This document shows, piece after piece, positions 33,577-42,750 of a stretch of DNA of 64,000 bases. The DNA is from Velthaea sp965214335 (GTDB lineage Bacteria; Vulcanimicrobiota; Vulcanimicrobiia; Vulcanimicrobiales; Vulcanimicrobiaceae), in assembly GCA_965214335.1 (NCBI GenBank), contig CBDCBO010000014.1, positions 310,001-374,000 on the forward strand, given 5' to 3'. The notes beneath the pieces are model-generated. The model was not told the DNA's origin and ran no database searches. It worked only from the letters and a program-made list of their open reading frames with translations. A program made the position numbers and the translations under genes. The number at the start of each line of letters is the position of its first letter. Positions within the stretch are counted from its first letter, which is position 1.

Positions 33577-33625
33577 GACTGAACGTAGTCGTGGAGCGGG
33601 GCTCCGGCAAGTCCACCGTTCAGTC
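33577..33625. promoter_or_regulatory. Nested inverted-repeat element between xoxF and its divergent regulator
   Basis: A perfect 9-bp repeat, GACTGAACG (33577-33585) and CGTTCAGTC (33617-33625), encloses a second hairpin, GGAGC-GGG-GCTCC (33593-33605). The inner arm can alternatively pair (GTGGA with TCCAC), so two mutually exclusive structures are possible on the xoxF-sense strand. It is positioned 41 bases upstream of xoxF, suggesting a leader RNA or an operator. No known riboswitch matches. Confidence 0.55.
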
Positions 33626-33649
33626 TAGGTGCGAAATGCCTTTACATAA

Positions 33650-33664
33650 AGTTCGCGAAGAACT
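33650..33664. promoter_or_regulatory. Dyad AGTTC-N5-GAACT upstream of xoxF/luxR
   Basis: AGTTC and GAACT flank GCGAA. It lies in the 196-bp divergent region. The size and symmetry fit a LuxR/NarL-family recognition site, so it is a candidate target of the adjacent regulator. Confidence 0.4.
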
Positions 33665-33732
33665 GGAAGTTAATTCCCCTTGGCGACGTCAAAACCGACT
33701 ACGGTGGGCGCCGCTACAAGAACCGAGTTCAT

Positions 33733-34398
33733 ATGCGAACTTTTCTGATACCGGTTTTGGAAAACACGTTGATTCCGCTTGGTATCATTGCCGATAATCA
33801 CGTGACGCGTGAGGCTCTTACCGCGGTCTTGAGCGATGATCCGGAAATTGAGGTGTTAGGCGCGGTCGCCGATGCTGCCGCAGCCGAGCGCTTGATGGAC
33901 TTGCCGGCCTTACGCGTCATGGTCGTCAACATGAGCTTGGGCGCCGAAGGCCGTCCGGCAACGGGATTAGATCTCATCGGGCGGGTCAAAGCGCGGCGCC
34001 CCGACGTCGGCGTGTTATCGCTCAAAGGCGGCGTCGATGAGGCGTTACTACGCGCGGCGCTCGATGCCGGCGCCGACGCGTGCTGCTTAGCCACAACACC
34101 CCAGCCGCGCTTGCTCAAAGCGATTAAAGCGGTCGCCGAGGGCGCGACCTGGCTCGATCCCGAGATTTCCCGCGTCTTGCTGCATCCGCGCGAACTGCCG
34201 GGTGCGCCTCACTTATCGCCCCGCGAACGCGCGATTCTGCGGCTCATCGTCGACGGGTATTCGAACGGTGAAATCGCGGCTCGTTTGAGTTGTGCCACAG
34301 CCACCGTGCACACGCACGTCGTCAACCTCTTTCGTAAACTCGGCGTCCACGACCGGGTCAGCGCCGCGGTTTGCGCACTGCGCAGCGGTTTAGTTTAG
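33733..34398 (+). CDS. LuxR-family regulator with pseudo-receiver domain
   Basis: 221 aa. The N-terminal receiver fold is recognisable (GIIADNHVTREALTAVLSDD), but the phospho-acceptor position reads N66 in VMVVNMSLGAEG, and the usual Lys of the GxxxYLxK block is Thr (GADACCLATTP). The C-terminal HTH is intact: LSPRERAILRLIVDGYSNGEIAARL, then TVHTHVVNLFRKLGV. The domain is therefore probably not activated by standard Asp phosphorylation. It is divergent from xoxF and is the obvious candidate regulator of the xox operon; alternative targets are possible. Confidence 0.85.
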   Translation: MRTFLIPVLENTLIPLGIIADNHVTREALTAVLSDDPEIEVLGAVADAAAAERLMDLPALRVMVVNMSLGAEGRPATGLDLIGRVKARRPDVGVLSLKGGVDEALLRAALDAGADACCLATTPQPRLLKAIKAVAEGATWLDPEISRVLLHPRELPGAPHLSPRERAILRLIVDGYSNGEIAARLSCATATVHTHVVNLFRKLGVHDRVSAAVCALRSGLV

Positions 34399-34399
34399 G

Positions 34400-35368
34400 C
34401 TAAAGCCCCTTTACGGTCGCTCGGCCGGCGGAACGGGCGCCGGTACCAGCCGACCATTCGAGTTCGCCCGTGACGCCGAAGCGTGCCAGCACGTCGCGCG
34501 CGGCCGCATACGGATCGTCGCTTCCATCGGCGGCCGCCACCGCCGCGTCGATTCGGCGCTCGAGCGCCCCCAGCGCCAACCCGCGGACCCGGTGGGCGAA
34601 CGCCGAACGCCGGCGCGGCCCGATCTCGCCGCTCGCCTTCAAATAGTTGTCGTGCTCCGCGATCGCTTGCCAGAGCGCCGGCATCCCGCTGCCTGCGAGG
34701 GCCTGCGTCGCGACGATTTGCGGAATCCAGCCCGGATAGTGCAGCATTTCCAGCATCGAACGGATCTCGCGCTGCAACTGCAGCGCCAGCGGATGGTCGC
34801 TCTTGTTGACCACGAAAATATCCGCGATCTCGAGGATGCCGGCCTTGAGGATCTGCACCGAATCACCGCTGCCCGGCTGTAAGGCGACCAGCACCGTATC
34901 GGCGATTTCGGCAATCTCGATTTCCGATTGCCCGACGCCGACGGTCTCCACCAAAACAACATCGAGGCCGAACGCGGCCATCAGCGTAACGGTATCGGCC
35001 GTCGCTCCCGACAGGCCGCCCAAGTGGCCGCGACTGGCCATCGAGCGGATGAACACGCCGGGGTCGGTGAAATGTTCGGTCAGCCGAATCCGGTCACCCA
35101 AGAGCGCACCATGCGAAAAGGGTGAACTCGGATCGACCGATATGACGCCGACCGTCCGACCGGCCGCGCGGGCGAAGGCTACCAGCGCCGAACACAAGGT
35201 CGATTTGCCCACTCCCGGCGGCCCGGTGAGGCCGATGGTCAGCGCCCGGCCGCTGCCGGCGTACAGCGCGCGGATCAAACTCGCGCCGCGACCGGATTCG
35301 CACAGTGAGATCGCACGCGCGAGCGCGCGCGGGTTTCCGGCTCGGAACTCCGGCAGCACATCATCCAT
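34400..35368 (-). CDS. meaB: MeaB/ArgK-family GTPase
   Basis: About 322 aa from ATG 35368 (MDDVLPEFRAG). G-protein motifs: P-loop GPPGVGKSTL, switch region VDPSSPFSHGALLGDRIRL, DxxG-like VETVGVGQSE, and NKSD. It is the chaperone that protects and reactivates B12-dependent methylmalonyl-CoA mutase, whose genes lie 8 kb upstream. A longer Arg-rich frame up to 35461 is unlikely to be translated. It is convergent with the LuxR gene (one base apart) and divergent from tricorn. Confidence 0.93.
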   Translation of the reverse strand: MDDVLPEFRAGNPRALARAISLCESGRGASLIRALYAGSGRALTIGLTGPPGVGKSTLCSALVAFARAAGRTVGVISVDPSSPFSHGALLGDRIRLTEHFTDPGVFIRSMASRGHLGGLSGATADTVTLMAAFGLDVVLVETVGVGQSEIEIAEIADTVLVALQPGSGDSVQILKAGILEIADIFVVNKSDHPLALQLQREIRSMLEMLHYPGWIPQIVATQALAGSGMPALWQAIAEHDNYLKASGEIGPRRRSAFAHRVRGLALGALERRIDAAVAAADGSDDPYAAARDVLARFGVTGELEWSAGTGARSAGRATVKGL

Positions 35369-35476
35369 CGGCCGCCGCTTCGGCGCCGCGGCGCAAGCCA
35401 CTCTTCGCGCGACCGACCGTGCCGCCGGCCGGCGATTCCCGGCGGAACGCGCACGACACATCGCTAACTGCAGCCG

Positions 35477-38400
35477 GTGATGACCGCACCCGGATATTAC
35501 CGCATGCCCGACCTGCGCGGAGAGACCCTCGTCTTTATTACGGAGGACGATATCTGGACGTGCTCGGCGGACGGTGGAATCGCCCGCCGGCTCACCACCG
35601 GCTCTGGTGAATGTTCGCTGCCGCGCTTATCTCCGGACGGTTCGTACGTCGCCTACGTCGGCCGGGACGAAGGCCACCCCGAAGTATTCGTAATGCCCGC
35701 GGCCGGCGGGCCGGCGCGCCGGCTCACGTTCTTGGGCGCCGATACGCTGCATGTTTGCGGCTGGTCGACCGACGGTGCGGGCATCCACTTCACCACCGAT
35801 GCCGGCTCGCCGTTCGCTAAGGGCACCAACGCCTTTAGCGTCCCGGCCGTAGGCGGGCCGGCGACGGCGCTCGGGCTCGGCCACGCGCTTACCTTCGCTG
35901 CGGGCGCGAACGGCGCCATGTTGATCGGACGTAATGCGATCGACCCCGCACGCTGGAAACGCTACCGCGGCGGGACCGCCGGACAACTCTGGATCGATGC
36001 GACCGGAAGCGGGACGTTCGAACGGCTCGCGCGTTCCATCGACGGAAATCTCGCCTGGCCGATGTGGATCGCCGGCCGCGCCTTTTTCTTATCGGATCAC
36101 GAGGGCATCGGGAACATCTATTCGTGTCTTCCCGATAGCTCGGACATGCGTCGGCACACCGATGAAACCGAGTATTACGTCCGTTTTCCCGCGACCGACG
36201 GCGAGCGCATCGTCTACGCCTGCGGTGCGGACATCGTCCTGCTCGATCCGGCCGCCGGCAGCGTGCGCCGCATCGCGGTCGACACACCCTCAAGCGCGCC
36301 GCAGAGCGTTCGCCGATTCGTCGAGGCCGGCGAGTTACTCGAAGCGTTCGCGCCGTCACCCAATGGAACGGCTTTGGGTCTCATCTCGCGCGGCCGCGCG
36401 TTCGCTATGCCGTTGTGGGAAGAAGCCGTTACCGAATACGGCCTCGACGACGGCGCGCGCCGGCGGCACTTCACCTGGCTACACGACGGCAACTCGATCG
36501 CCTACGTCGATGATACGGCAGGCTTCGAGCGGATCGCGCTCGAGCCCGCCGATCGCGGCGCTGCGCCGGCCTACGCGACTACGAGCGACGTCGGTCGCAT
36601 CACCGAACTCGTGGCATCGCCGGTCGACGAAACATTGGCCTTCGCCAACCATCGGCACGAACTCATGGTGCTCCGGCCCGGCGAGCAGCCGCGCCTGCTC
36701 GATACAGGCAACGGCTGGCGGATCACCGACCTCGCGTTCTCGCCCGACGGCCGGTACATCGCGTACACCTGGTCGCCGGTGTCGGATACGGCGATCATCC
36801 GCATCGCCGATCTGGGCGACGGCAGCATCCACGACGCGACGCCGGCGCTGCGTACCGATCGCGCACCGGCCTGGGATCCGCAAGGCGACTATCTCTACTT
36901 CATTTCCACCCGCGACTTTCGCCCGGTCTACGACGCGCTCCAGTTCGATCTCAGTTTTCCGCAAGCCATGCGGCCCTTCGTCGTAACGCTGCGCGCCGAT
37001 GTACCGAACCCGTTCGTCCCCAAGCCCGCGCCGCTGCACCGGTCCAAGGACGACGATGAAAGCGACGACGGTGACGCCGTCGCCGGGCCGCCGGCGATCG
37101 CGATCGACTTTGCCGGCTTGCCCCAGCGTCTGCTCGGTTTTCCGGTCGAGGAAGGTCACTACGAACAAATCGCCGGAGCGAAAGGCCGCGTCGTCTTCAG
37201 TCAGTTTCCGGTTCGCGGCATCCAGCCGCACGCGCGCACGGCCGAAGAGCCCGAGCATGGTGGAACGCTTGTGGCGTACGACTTCGAGCAGCAACGGGCG
37301 GCCACGCTCGTGAGCGACATCGACGATTTCGCGCTCGGCGCCGACGGCCGGACCCTCGTGTACGCGTCGCGCGACAAACTGCGCGTCATCGATGTCGGCG
37401 GAGAGCTGCCCGAGGACGAAGAGGAACCCAAGTCGCCCGGCGAGTTCAACCGCCGCAGCGGTTTTCTCGACCTCACGCGGGTTAGCGTGCTGGTCGAACC
37501 GCGGTCCGAGTGGCGCCAGATGTACGCCGAGGCGTGGCGCCTGCAGCGCGAGCAGTTCTGGGATGAAACCATGTCGGGCGTCGATTGGGACGCCGTGTTC
37601 GCGCGCTATGCCGCGTTGCTGCCGCGGCTGCGAACCCGCACCGAGCTATCCGATCTCATTTGGGAAATGCAAGGTGAACTCGGGACCTCGCACGCTTACG
37701 AGATCGGCGGCGACTTTCGCGTTCCGCCCCAATACCGGCGCGGTTTTCTCGGCGCCGATTATGCCTGGGACGCGGCCGCCGGCGGTTACCGCATCAGTCA
37801 CATTTACCGCGGCGACTCGTGGGACCGTGAACTCGATTCACCGCTGGCCGAACCCGGCCTTGACGTGCGCGCCGGCGATGTCATCGTGGCCATCAGCGGC
37901 CGCGCCGTCAGCGCCGATCTGTCGCCCGATGCGCTGTTGGTGAACGTCGCCGCGCGCGACGTCATGTTGACGCTCGAACGCGACGGCGAGCGGCGCCGGA
38001 TCTTGGCGCGGACGTTGCGCGACGAACGCATCCTGCGTTACCGGGCGTGGGTCGAGGCAAACCGGCGCACGGTGCACGAGCGCAGCGGTGGCGATGTCGG
38101 TTACGTCCATATTCCCGATATGGGACCCTGGGGCTTCGCCGAATTCCACCGCGGCTTTCTGTCCGAGTTCAACCGTCGCGGTCTGATCGTCGACGTCCGC
38201 TATAATCGCGGCGGTCATATCTCGCCACTCTTACTCGAAAAGCTGGCCCGCAAACGCGTCGGCTACGACGTTTCGCGCTACGGGCCCCCGGTGCCGTATC
38301 CGCCCGAATCGGTCGCCGGTCCGATGGTCGCGTTGACCAATCAATTCGCCGGTTCGGACGGTGACATCTTCAGCCACTGCTTCAAACTGTACGGTCTGGG

Positions 38401-38731
38401 ACCGCTCATCGGCATGCGGACCTGGGGCGGCGTGATCGGCATCAACCCGTACCACCGGCTCGTCGATGGTACCCTGACCACGCAGCCCGAGTATTCGTTC
38501 TGGTTCAGCGATGTCGGTTGGAACGTTGAAAATTACGGCACCGATCCCGACATTGAAGTCGACATCGCGCCGCACCAAAGCCGGGATCAGATCGATCCGC
38601 AGATGGAACGCGCGCTGGCCGTGATCGCGAGCGAATTGCGCACGCATCCCGAGCGGGCTCCGTTCGGTCCACGACCGCGCCTGCCGTTGCCCCGCAATGG
38701 AATGACGGGAGCCTTGGGACCAAGCTCCTAG
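35477..38731 (+). CDS. Tricorn protease homologue (S41 family)
   Basis: 1084 aa, the normal tricorn length. Two N-terminal propellers (YYRMPDLRGETLVFITEDDIW at the start) feed a C-terminal part with PDZ and S41 peptidase domain. Candidate catalytic residues are H739 (GTSHAYE) and S960 in NQFAGSDGDIF, matching the family's Ser-Asp nucleophile loop. It processes oligopeptides downstream of the proteasome or Lon/ClpP-type proteases. It starts at GTG 35477 or ATG 35480. Bacterial tricorns occur sporadically in soil phyla. No signal peptide. Confidence 0.93.
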   Translation: MMTAPGYYRMPDLRGETLVFITEDDIWTCSADGGIARRLTTGSGECSLPRLSPDGSYVAYVGRDEGHPEVFVMPAAGGPARRLTFLGADTLHVCGWSTDGAGIHFTTDAGSPFAKGTNAFSVPAVGGPATALGLGHALTFAAGANGAMLIGRNAIDPARWKRYRGGTAGQLWIDATGSGTFERLARSIDGNLAWPMWIAGRAFFLSDHEGIGNIYSCLPDSSDMRRHTDETEYYVRFPATDGERIVYACGADIVLLDPAAGSVRRIAVDTPSSAPQSVRRFVEAGELLEAFAPSPNGTALGLISRGRAFAMPLWEEAVTEYGLDDGARRRHFTWLHDGNSIAYVDDTAGFERIALEPADRGAAPAYATTSDVGRITELVASPVDETLAFANHRHELMVLRPGEQPRLLDTGNGWRITDLAFSPDGRYIAYTWSPVSDTAIIRIADLGDGSIHDATPALRTDRAPAWDPQGDYLYFISTRDFRPVYDALQFDLSFPQAMRPFVVTLRADVPNPFVPKPAPLHRSKDDDESDDGDAVAGPPAIAIDFAGLPQRLLGFPVEEGHYEQIAGAKGRVVFSQFPVRGIQPHARTAEEPEHGGTLVAYDFEQQRAATLVSDIDDFALGADGRTLVYASRDKLRVIDVGGELPEDEEEPKSPGEFNRRSGFLDLTRVSVLVEPRSEWRQMYAEAWRLQREQFWDETMSGVDWDAVFARYAALLPRLRTRTELSDLIWEMQGELGTSHAYEIGGDFRVPPQYRRGFLGADYAWDAAAGGYRISHIYRGDSWDRELDSPLAEPGLDVRAGDVIVAISGRAVSADLSPDALLVNVAARDVMLTLERDGERRRILARTLRDERILRYRAWVEANRRTVHERSGGDVGYVHIPDMGPWGFAEFHRGFLSEFNRRGLIVDVRYNRGGHISPLLLEKLARKRVGYDVSRYGPPVPYPPESVAGPMVALTNQFAGSDGDIFSHCFKLYGLGPLIGMRTWGGVIGINPYHRLVDGTLTTQPEYSFWFSDVGWNVENYGTDPDIEVDIAPHQSRDQIDPQMERALAVIASELRTHPERAPFGPRPRLPLPRNGMTGALGPSS

Positions 38732-38787
38732 CTCGACTAGCCGACTTCTCCACGCCGGCTCGCGCCCCGACCAGTAGGCTAAAGCGT

Positions 38788-40131
38788 ATGTTCGATTATG
38801 TGGCGGCCTGCGCGGTCGTGCCGTTGTTGCTGGGCCTGTGGTACAGCGAGGGTACGCTGCGGCGGTCGCCCTGGCCGGCGGTTGCCGCGATCGGCTGGTT
38901 CGGGTATCGCCTCGGCCGCTCGGCAGTGGCGAATATCCACCGGCCGCACGAGTGGGATTATGCCTGTTTCTGGCTTTACGGCCACATCGCCGCGGCGCAT
39001 CAAAACGTCTACGACCCGGCGAACTTCGCGCGTTTTGCCTCGCCGTTCACCCCGAGCGACCAATTTCGCGCGGCGGTGCTCAACGTTGGCTTTCCGTATC
39101 CGCCGCCGTCGATGGCGCTGTTTCTGCCGCTCGGCCATATTCCGAGCGTCCCGCTCGGCTTGACGCTGTGGTACAGCTTCCACTTTGCCGCGCTCGGCGC
39201 CGCGGCATGGGTGTTGGGGCGGATATTCTTTCGCCCTGACGGTTGGCGCGGTGCGCTGCTGGCGCTGGCGATCGTGCTGGCGCTACCGGCCGCGGCGAAT
39301 ACCGTCGGCGACGCGCAAACCAACTTTTTGCTACTGCTGCTCGTGGCGCTGGCGCTCCAGGCGCGCGGCACGGCCGGCGGCGCGGTCTGGCAAACACTGG
39401 CCATCTGGGTCAAGCCGTATGCGGCGATCTTGTTTTTGCTCGACATTCTGGGCCGCGCCTGGCGGCGCGGCGCGGTCGCCGCGGCGGTCGCGCTAGCGAG
39501 CTTCGGGATCGGGGCGCTGCTGGTCGGCCGCCAAGCCTTCATCAGTTATCTGCAAACGAATCCGTCGAGTCGCGAGCCGGCTTTTCCCTACTTCGAACGT
39601 GTGAACGAATCACTGCTGGCAGTCGTGCTTCGCTCGCAGCCGACGCTTCCGGTGCACGTGTCGGCGTTGCACGAACCGATCTACCTCATCTGCGCGCTGC
39701 TCCTTAGCGCGCTTTCTATCGCCGTGTGCCTGCGAGCCGGCAGCACCAGCGATGCGGCCTTCGCGACGATGCTCTTACTTGGCCTGATCGTTTATCCGGG
39801 CACGTTGAGCTCGTACGGCGTGATGCTGGTCGTTCCGCTGCTCGTGGTTTGGAAATATCGCGCCGTTTTTCCGGGCCGCGCGCCAACCGTGGCGGCCATC
39901 TCGGCAGCGGTAGTCTTCTTGCAAGGCAATCCGCACGGCCTCGGATTCGAGGCCAACGTGCTGTTGTGGGCCGCCTGCGCTTACGCGGCGTTCCGTCAAC
40001 CCGCGGCGGCGGCCGCCGCCAGCGGCGCGGCCTTCGCTTCGGCTCCGGCCAGCGCGCCGTGGCCGCCGCTGATGCGCGGCACCGGCCGGCGCGGAGCTGA
40101 GACAGATGCGGCTCAGACTCAGCCGTTTTGA
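38788..40131 (+). CDS. GT87-like membrane glycosyltransferase (DUF2029)
   Basis: 447 aa with about ten hydrophobic helices. The N-terminal extracytoplasmic loop contains HRPHEWDYACFWLYG and VYDPANF, the D-x2-(F/C)W type motif of GT87/DUF2029 polyprenol-phosphate-mannose-dependent transferases. FPYPPPSMALFLPLG is another family block. A likely role is periplasmic glycan or lipoglycan mannosylation; donor and acceptor are unknown. Its last 13 bases overlap the convergent GGDEF-EAL gene. Confidence 0.82.
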   Translation: MFDYVAACAVVPLLLGLWYSEGTLRRSPWPAVAAIGWFGYRLGRSAVANIHRPHEWDYACFWLYGHIAAAHQNVYDPANFARFASPFTPSDQFRAAVLNVGFPYPPPSMALFLPLGHIPSVPLGLTLWYSFHFAALGAAAWVLGRIFFRPDGWRGALLALAIVLALPAAANTVGDAQTNFLLLLLVALALQARGTAGGAVWQTLAIWVKPYAAILFLLDILGRAWRRGAVAAAVALASFGIGALLVGRQAFISYLQTNPSSREPAFPYFERVNESLLAVVLRSQPTLPVHVSALHEPIYLICALLLSALSIAVCLRAGSTSDAAFATMLLLGLIVYPGTLSSYGVMLVVPLLVVWKYRAVFPGRAPTVAAISAAVVFLQGNPHGLGFEANVLLWAACAYAAFRQPAAAAAASGAAFASAPASAPWPPLMRGTGRRGAETDAAQTQPF

Positions 40132-42251
40132 CGGAGGTACGCCGTCGCCGCCGCCGCGTCCAGCGGTTCGGAAAATAAAAATCCTTGGCCAAATTGACAG
40201 CCGAATTGTTCGAGGTCGCGCACGTGCTGTTCGGTCCGAATGCCCTCAGCGATAGCCGTCAGGCCCAAGTGATGGGCTAAAGTCGCGATCGACCGGACAA
40301 TCTCCAAGCCACTGTGCGAGTTCATGCTGGCGACGAACATCGCATCAATTTTAAGGCCCTGAACGGGCATGTGCGCCAGCGTCGCGAGCGACGAATACCC
40401 GGTACCAAAATCATCGACGTGCAGCTCGACGCCCATTGTCTGAATCTCTTGCAGCAGTCGGCGCATCCGCTCCGACCGCTCCATGAACGTGCTTTCGGTC
40501 ATCTCGAGATGCAGCGAATTTGCCGTTACACCGCACTCCGCCAGCACCGAACGCACGTGCTCGACCACATCGGGATGCATGAACTCTTCGGGCGACAGGT
40601 TCACGCTGACGTACGGGCGGTCCGCTACGCTTGCACGCCGCTGCCACTCTTTTATTTGCATGCACGCTTCGCGTAAGACCCAACGATCGACCTCGATCAC
40701 GAGGTCGCTCGTTTCGGCTAACGGCATAAATTCTTGCGGCGCGATCAGACCGCGCTCGGGATGATTCCAGCGCACGAGCGCCTCGAACCCGACGACGCGG
40801 CGGCTCGTTAAGGCGACGATCGGCTGATAGTAGACCCGCAGTTCGTTCCGCCGCAGCGCGTGACGCAATTGTCCGTGCAATGTCGGCGGCTTCGAGACGG
40901 ATTGCAGCGCGGACGTATAGGTAACGGCACCCGCGCGCCCGCGCCCTTTGGCTGCATACATCGCCATATCGGCTTCGTATAGGATATCTTCCGGGCGCGC
41001 ATGCGTGTCGCTACACATGGCGATCCCGACGCTGGCCGACACGCTTATGGCATGGCCGCCGACCGACAGCGGAATCGCCATTTGCACCCCGATGCGTTCA
41101 GCGATTTCCTGCGCGTCTTGAGGACCGTCGACGCAGTTCAGTAGAACGGCGAACTCGTCACCGCCGAGGCGCGCCACGACGTCATCGTCACGCACGCTTG
41201 CCGTCAGGCGCTGCGCGATGTACTGCAGCACGGTGTCGGCGGCATTGTGCCCCAAAACATCGTTCAGGCCCTTAAAGTTATCGAGATCGATGAACAGCAC
41301 TGCGAAAACGCGACTGGAATGCCGCTTACGCGCCGCGATGGCGCGTTGCAAATATTCGTGAAAAGCGGCGCGATTCGGAATATTGGTCAGATGGTCGTGG
41401 TAGGCCCGGTGCTGCAGCCCGGCAACGGCGAAATGGCGCTCCGTGATATCGTGGGCAACGAGGACGAATCCACGCCGCTCGTTATCGCGGCCGCCGTTGA
41501 GCTGACATAGTTTGCTGCTGGCGAAAAACTGCGTGCCGTTGCGCCGACCGACCCAACCTTCGTAGGTCGCCGAACCATTCATCGCCGCCGCCTGCAATTG
41601 CTCGTCAGCGATCGCGCTGTGTCGGTCGGCGTTCAGGAACAAGCCGGATACCGGCGTGCCGATGATCTCCGCTTCGCGATAACCGAAGAGCTGCTGGGCT
41701 CCCGTATTCCAGCTCGTGATGCGGCCACCGACGTCGATCGACACGATCGCATATTCGCTGACGCTACCGACGAGCAGCCGTAATTGCTCTTCGCTATCAC
41801 TGAGCGCGTCAAGAATGGTGCGCTGTTCCGTATCGTCATGGACCAGTTTGGTAAAACCGATAACGCTGCCGTCGGCGCCTTTGATCGTTTGGATGGTGTT
41901 CGTGCCCCAAAAACGCGAACCGTCTCTACGCAGGTGCCAGCGTCCCTGGGCGATGCGTGAGCCTTCCATCGCCGCCGCTAGCTCGAGCGCCGGAGCTCCC
42001 GCAGCAACATCCTCGGGCGTAAAGATAATGTCGAACGATCGGTCGCGCACCTCCGCTTCGCTATATCCGAACGTCCGCTGAGCGCCCACGTTCCAGCTTC
42101 TGATTTTGCCCGATCGCGACAGCGCGAAGACAGCATGGTCGCTAAGGCTCTCGACCAAGAACTGATACAATGCGCCGGTCTGACTTGGCGCCTCGCCGAT
42201 TGCATCCTCGCCGCGTACCATTGGCGAGGCCGCTGCCGCGACGTTCCTCAC
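40119..42251 (-). CDS. PAS-PAS-GGDEF-EAL cyclic-di-GMP protein
   Basis: 710 aa. The first PAS domain (VESLSDHAVFALSRSGKIRSWN) is followed by a second PAS/PAC (VSEYAIVSIDVGGRITSWNTG), then GGDEF with intact RLGGDEFAVLL, and EAL with intact GFEALVRW and VDDFGTGYSSL. Both cyclase and phosphodiesterase motifs are present, so it may switch activity under PAS control. No membrane helices are seen. Start GTG 42251 or ATG 42221. Confidence 0.92.
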   Translation of the reverse strand: MRNVAAAASPMVRGEDAIGEAPSQTGALYQFLVESLSDHAVFALSRSGKIRSWNVGAQRTFGYSEAEVRDRSFDIIFTPEDVAAGAPALELAAAMEGSRIAQGRWHLRRDGSRFWGTNTIQTIKGADGSVIGFTKLVHDDTEQRTILDALSDSEEQLRLLVGSVSEYAIVSIDVGGRITSWNTGAQQLFGYREAEIIGTPVSGLFLNADRHSAIADEQLQAAAMNGSATYEGWVGRRNGTQFFASSKLCQLNGGRDNERRGFVLVAHDITERHFAVAGLQHRAYHDHLTNIPNRAAFHEYLQRAIAARKRHSSRVFAVLFIDLDNFKGLNDVLGHNAADTVLQYIAQRLTASVRDDDVVARLGGDEFAVLLNCVDGPQDAQEIAERIGVQMAIPLSVGGHAISVSASVGIAMCSDTHARPEDILYEADMAMYAAKGRGRAGAVTYTSALQSVSKPPTLHGQLRHALRRNELRVYYQPIVALTSRRVVGFEALVRWNHPERGLIAPQEFMPLAETSDLVIEVDRWVLREACMQIKEWQRRASVADRPYVSVNLSPEEFMHPDVVEHVRSVLAECGVTANSLHLEMTESTFMERSERMRRLLQEIQTMGVELHVDDFGTGYSSLATLAHMPVQGLKIDAMFVASMNSHSGLEIVRSIATLAHHLGLTAIAEGIRTEQHVRDLEQFGCQFGQGFLFSEPLDAAAATAYLRQNG

Positions 42252-42750
42252 GCTGCGACCGATCGCCCACAGTCGTTACAATTCAGATCGTTCGTATATG
42301 CCGTCAACTTGACCGTTCCTTACCGTTTCTCTTCAATTGACAGTACTTTAGACTCCGCGAAGCCTTGCGATTCCAACGACACAGTGGCAAATCTTGCGTA
42401 AAAAAGATACGCTTCATCGCCACATTCCATTGATTCGGTTAGGTGTCGGTAACGCTTGTTTCGTAGCTCGGTTTAAGCGTTGTTAACGATCGCTTTAACG
42501 AACGCGCTCACGCGGCGCGGTGCAACGTAAGCCGACAGTTCATCTTCCGTGCGCCCATGAATCTGAGAGACTGCGATCGCTCGGATCGACGACGTGGGGT
42601 AGCGTACGTGTCGATCTCCGAATTCAAATCGACGCTTGTGCGCGGCAGCGCGAAGCTCGGCTGAGTCAACCCGTTCGCAGCGTCACGTGTATTGCGCTAA
42701 CCCTGGGCTGACATCGCCCGCAGTGGCGACGGCGTTGCGCGGCAACAGAT
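42252..42750. other. Intergenic region, no gene seen
   Basis: Nearly 500 bases without a supported CDS. It probably holds the promoter of the GGDEF-EAL gene. Minus-strand AT-rich stretches occur around 42330-42420, but I can identify no convincing -35/-10 pair or RNA gene. One 63-residue frame (42520-42711, plus) has no Shine-Dalgarno or family resemblance. Confidence 0.5.
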
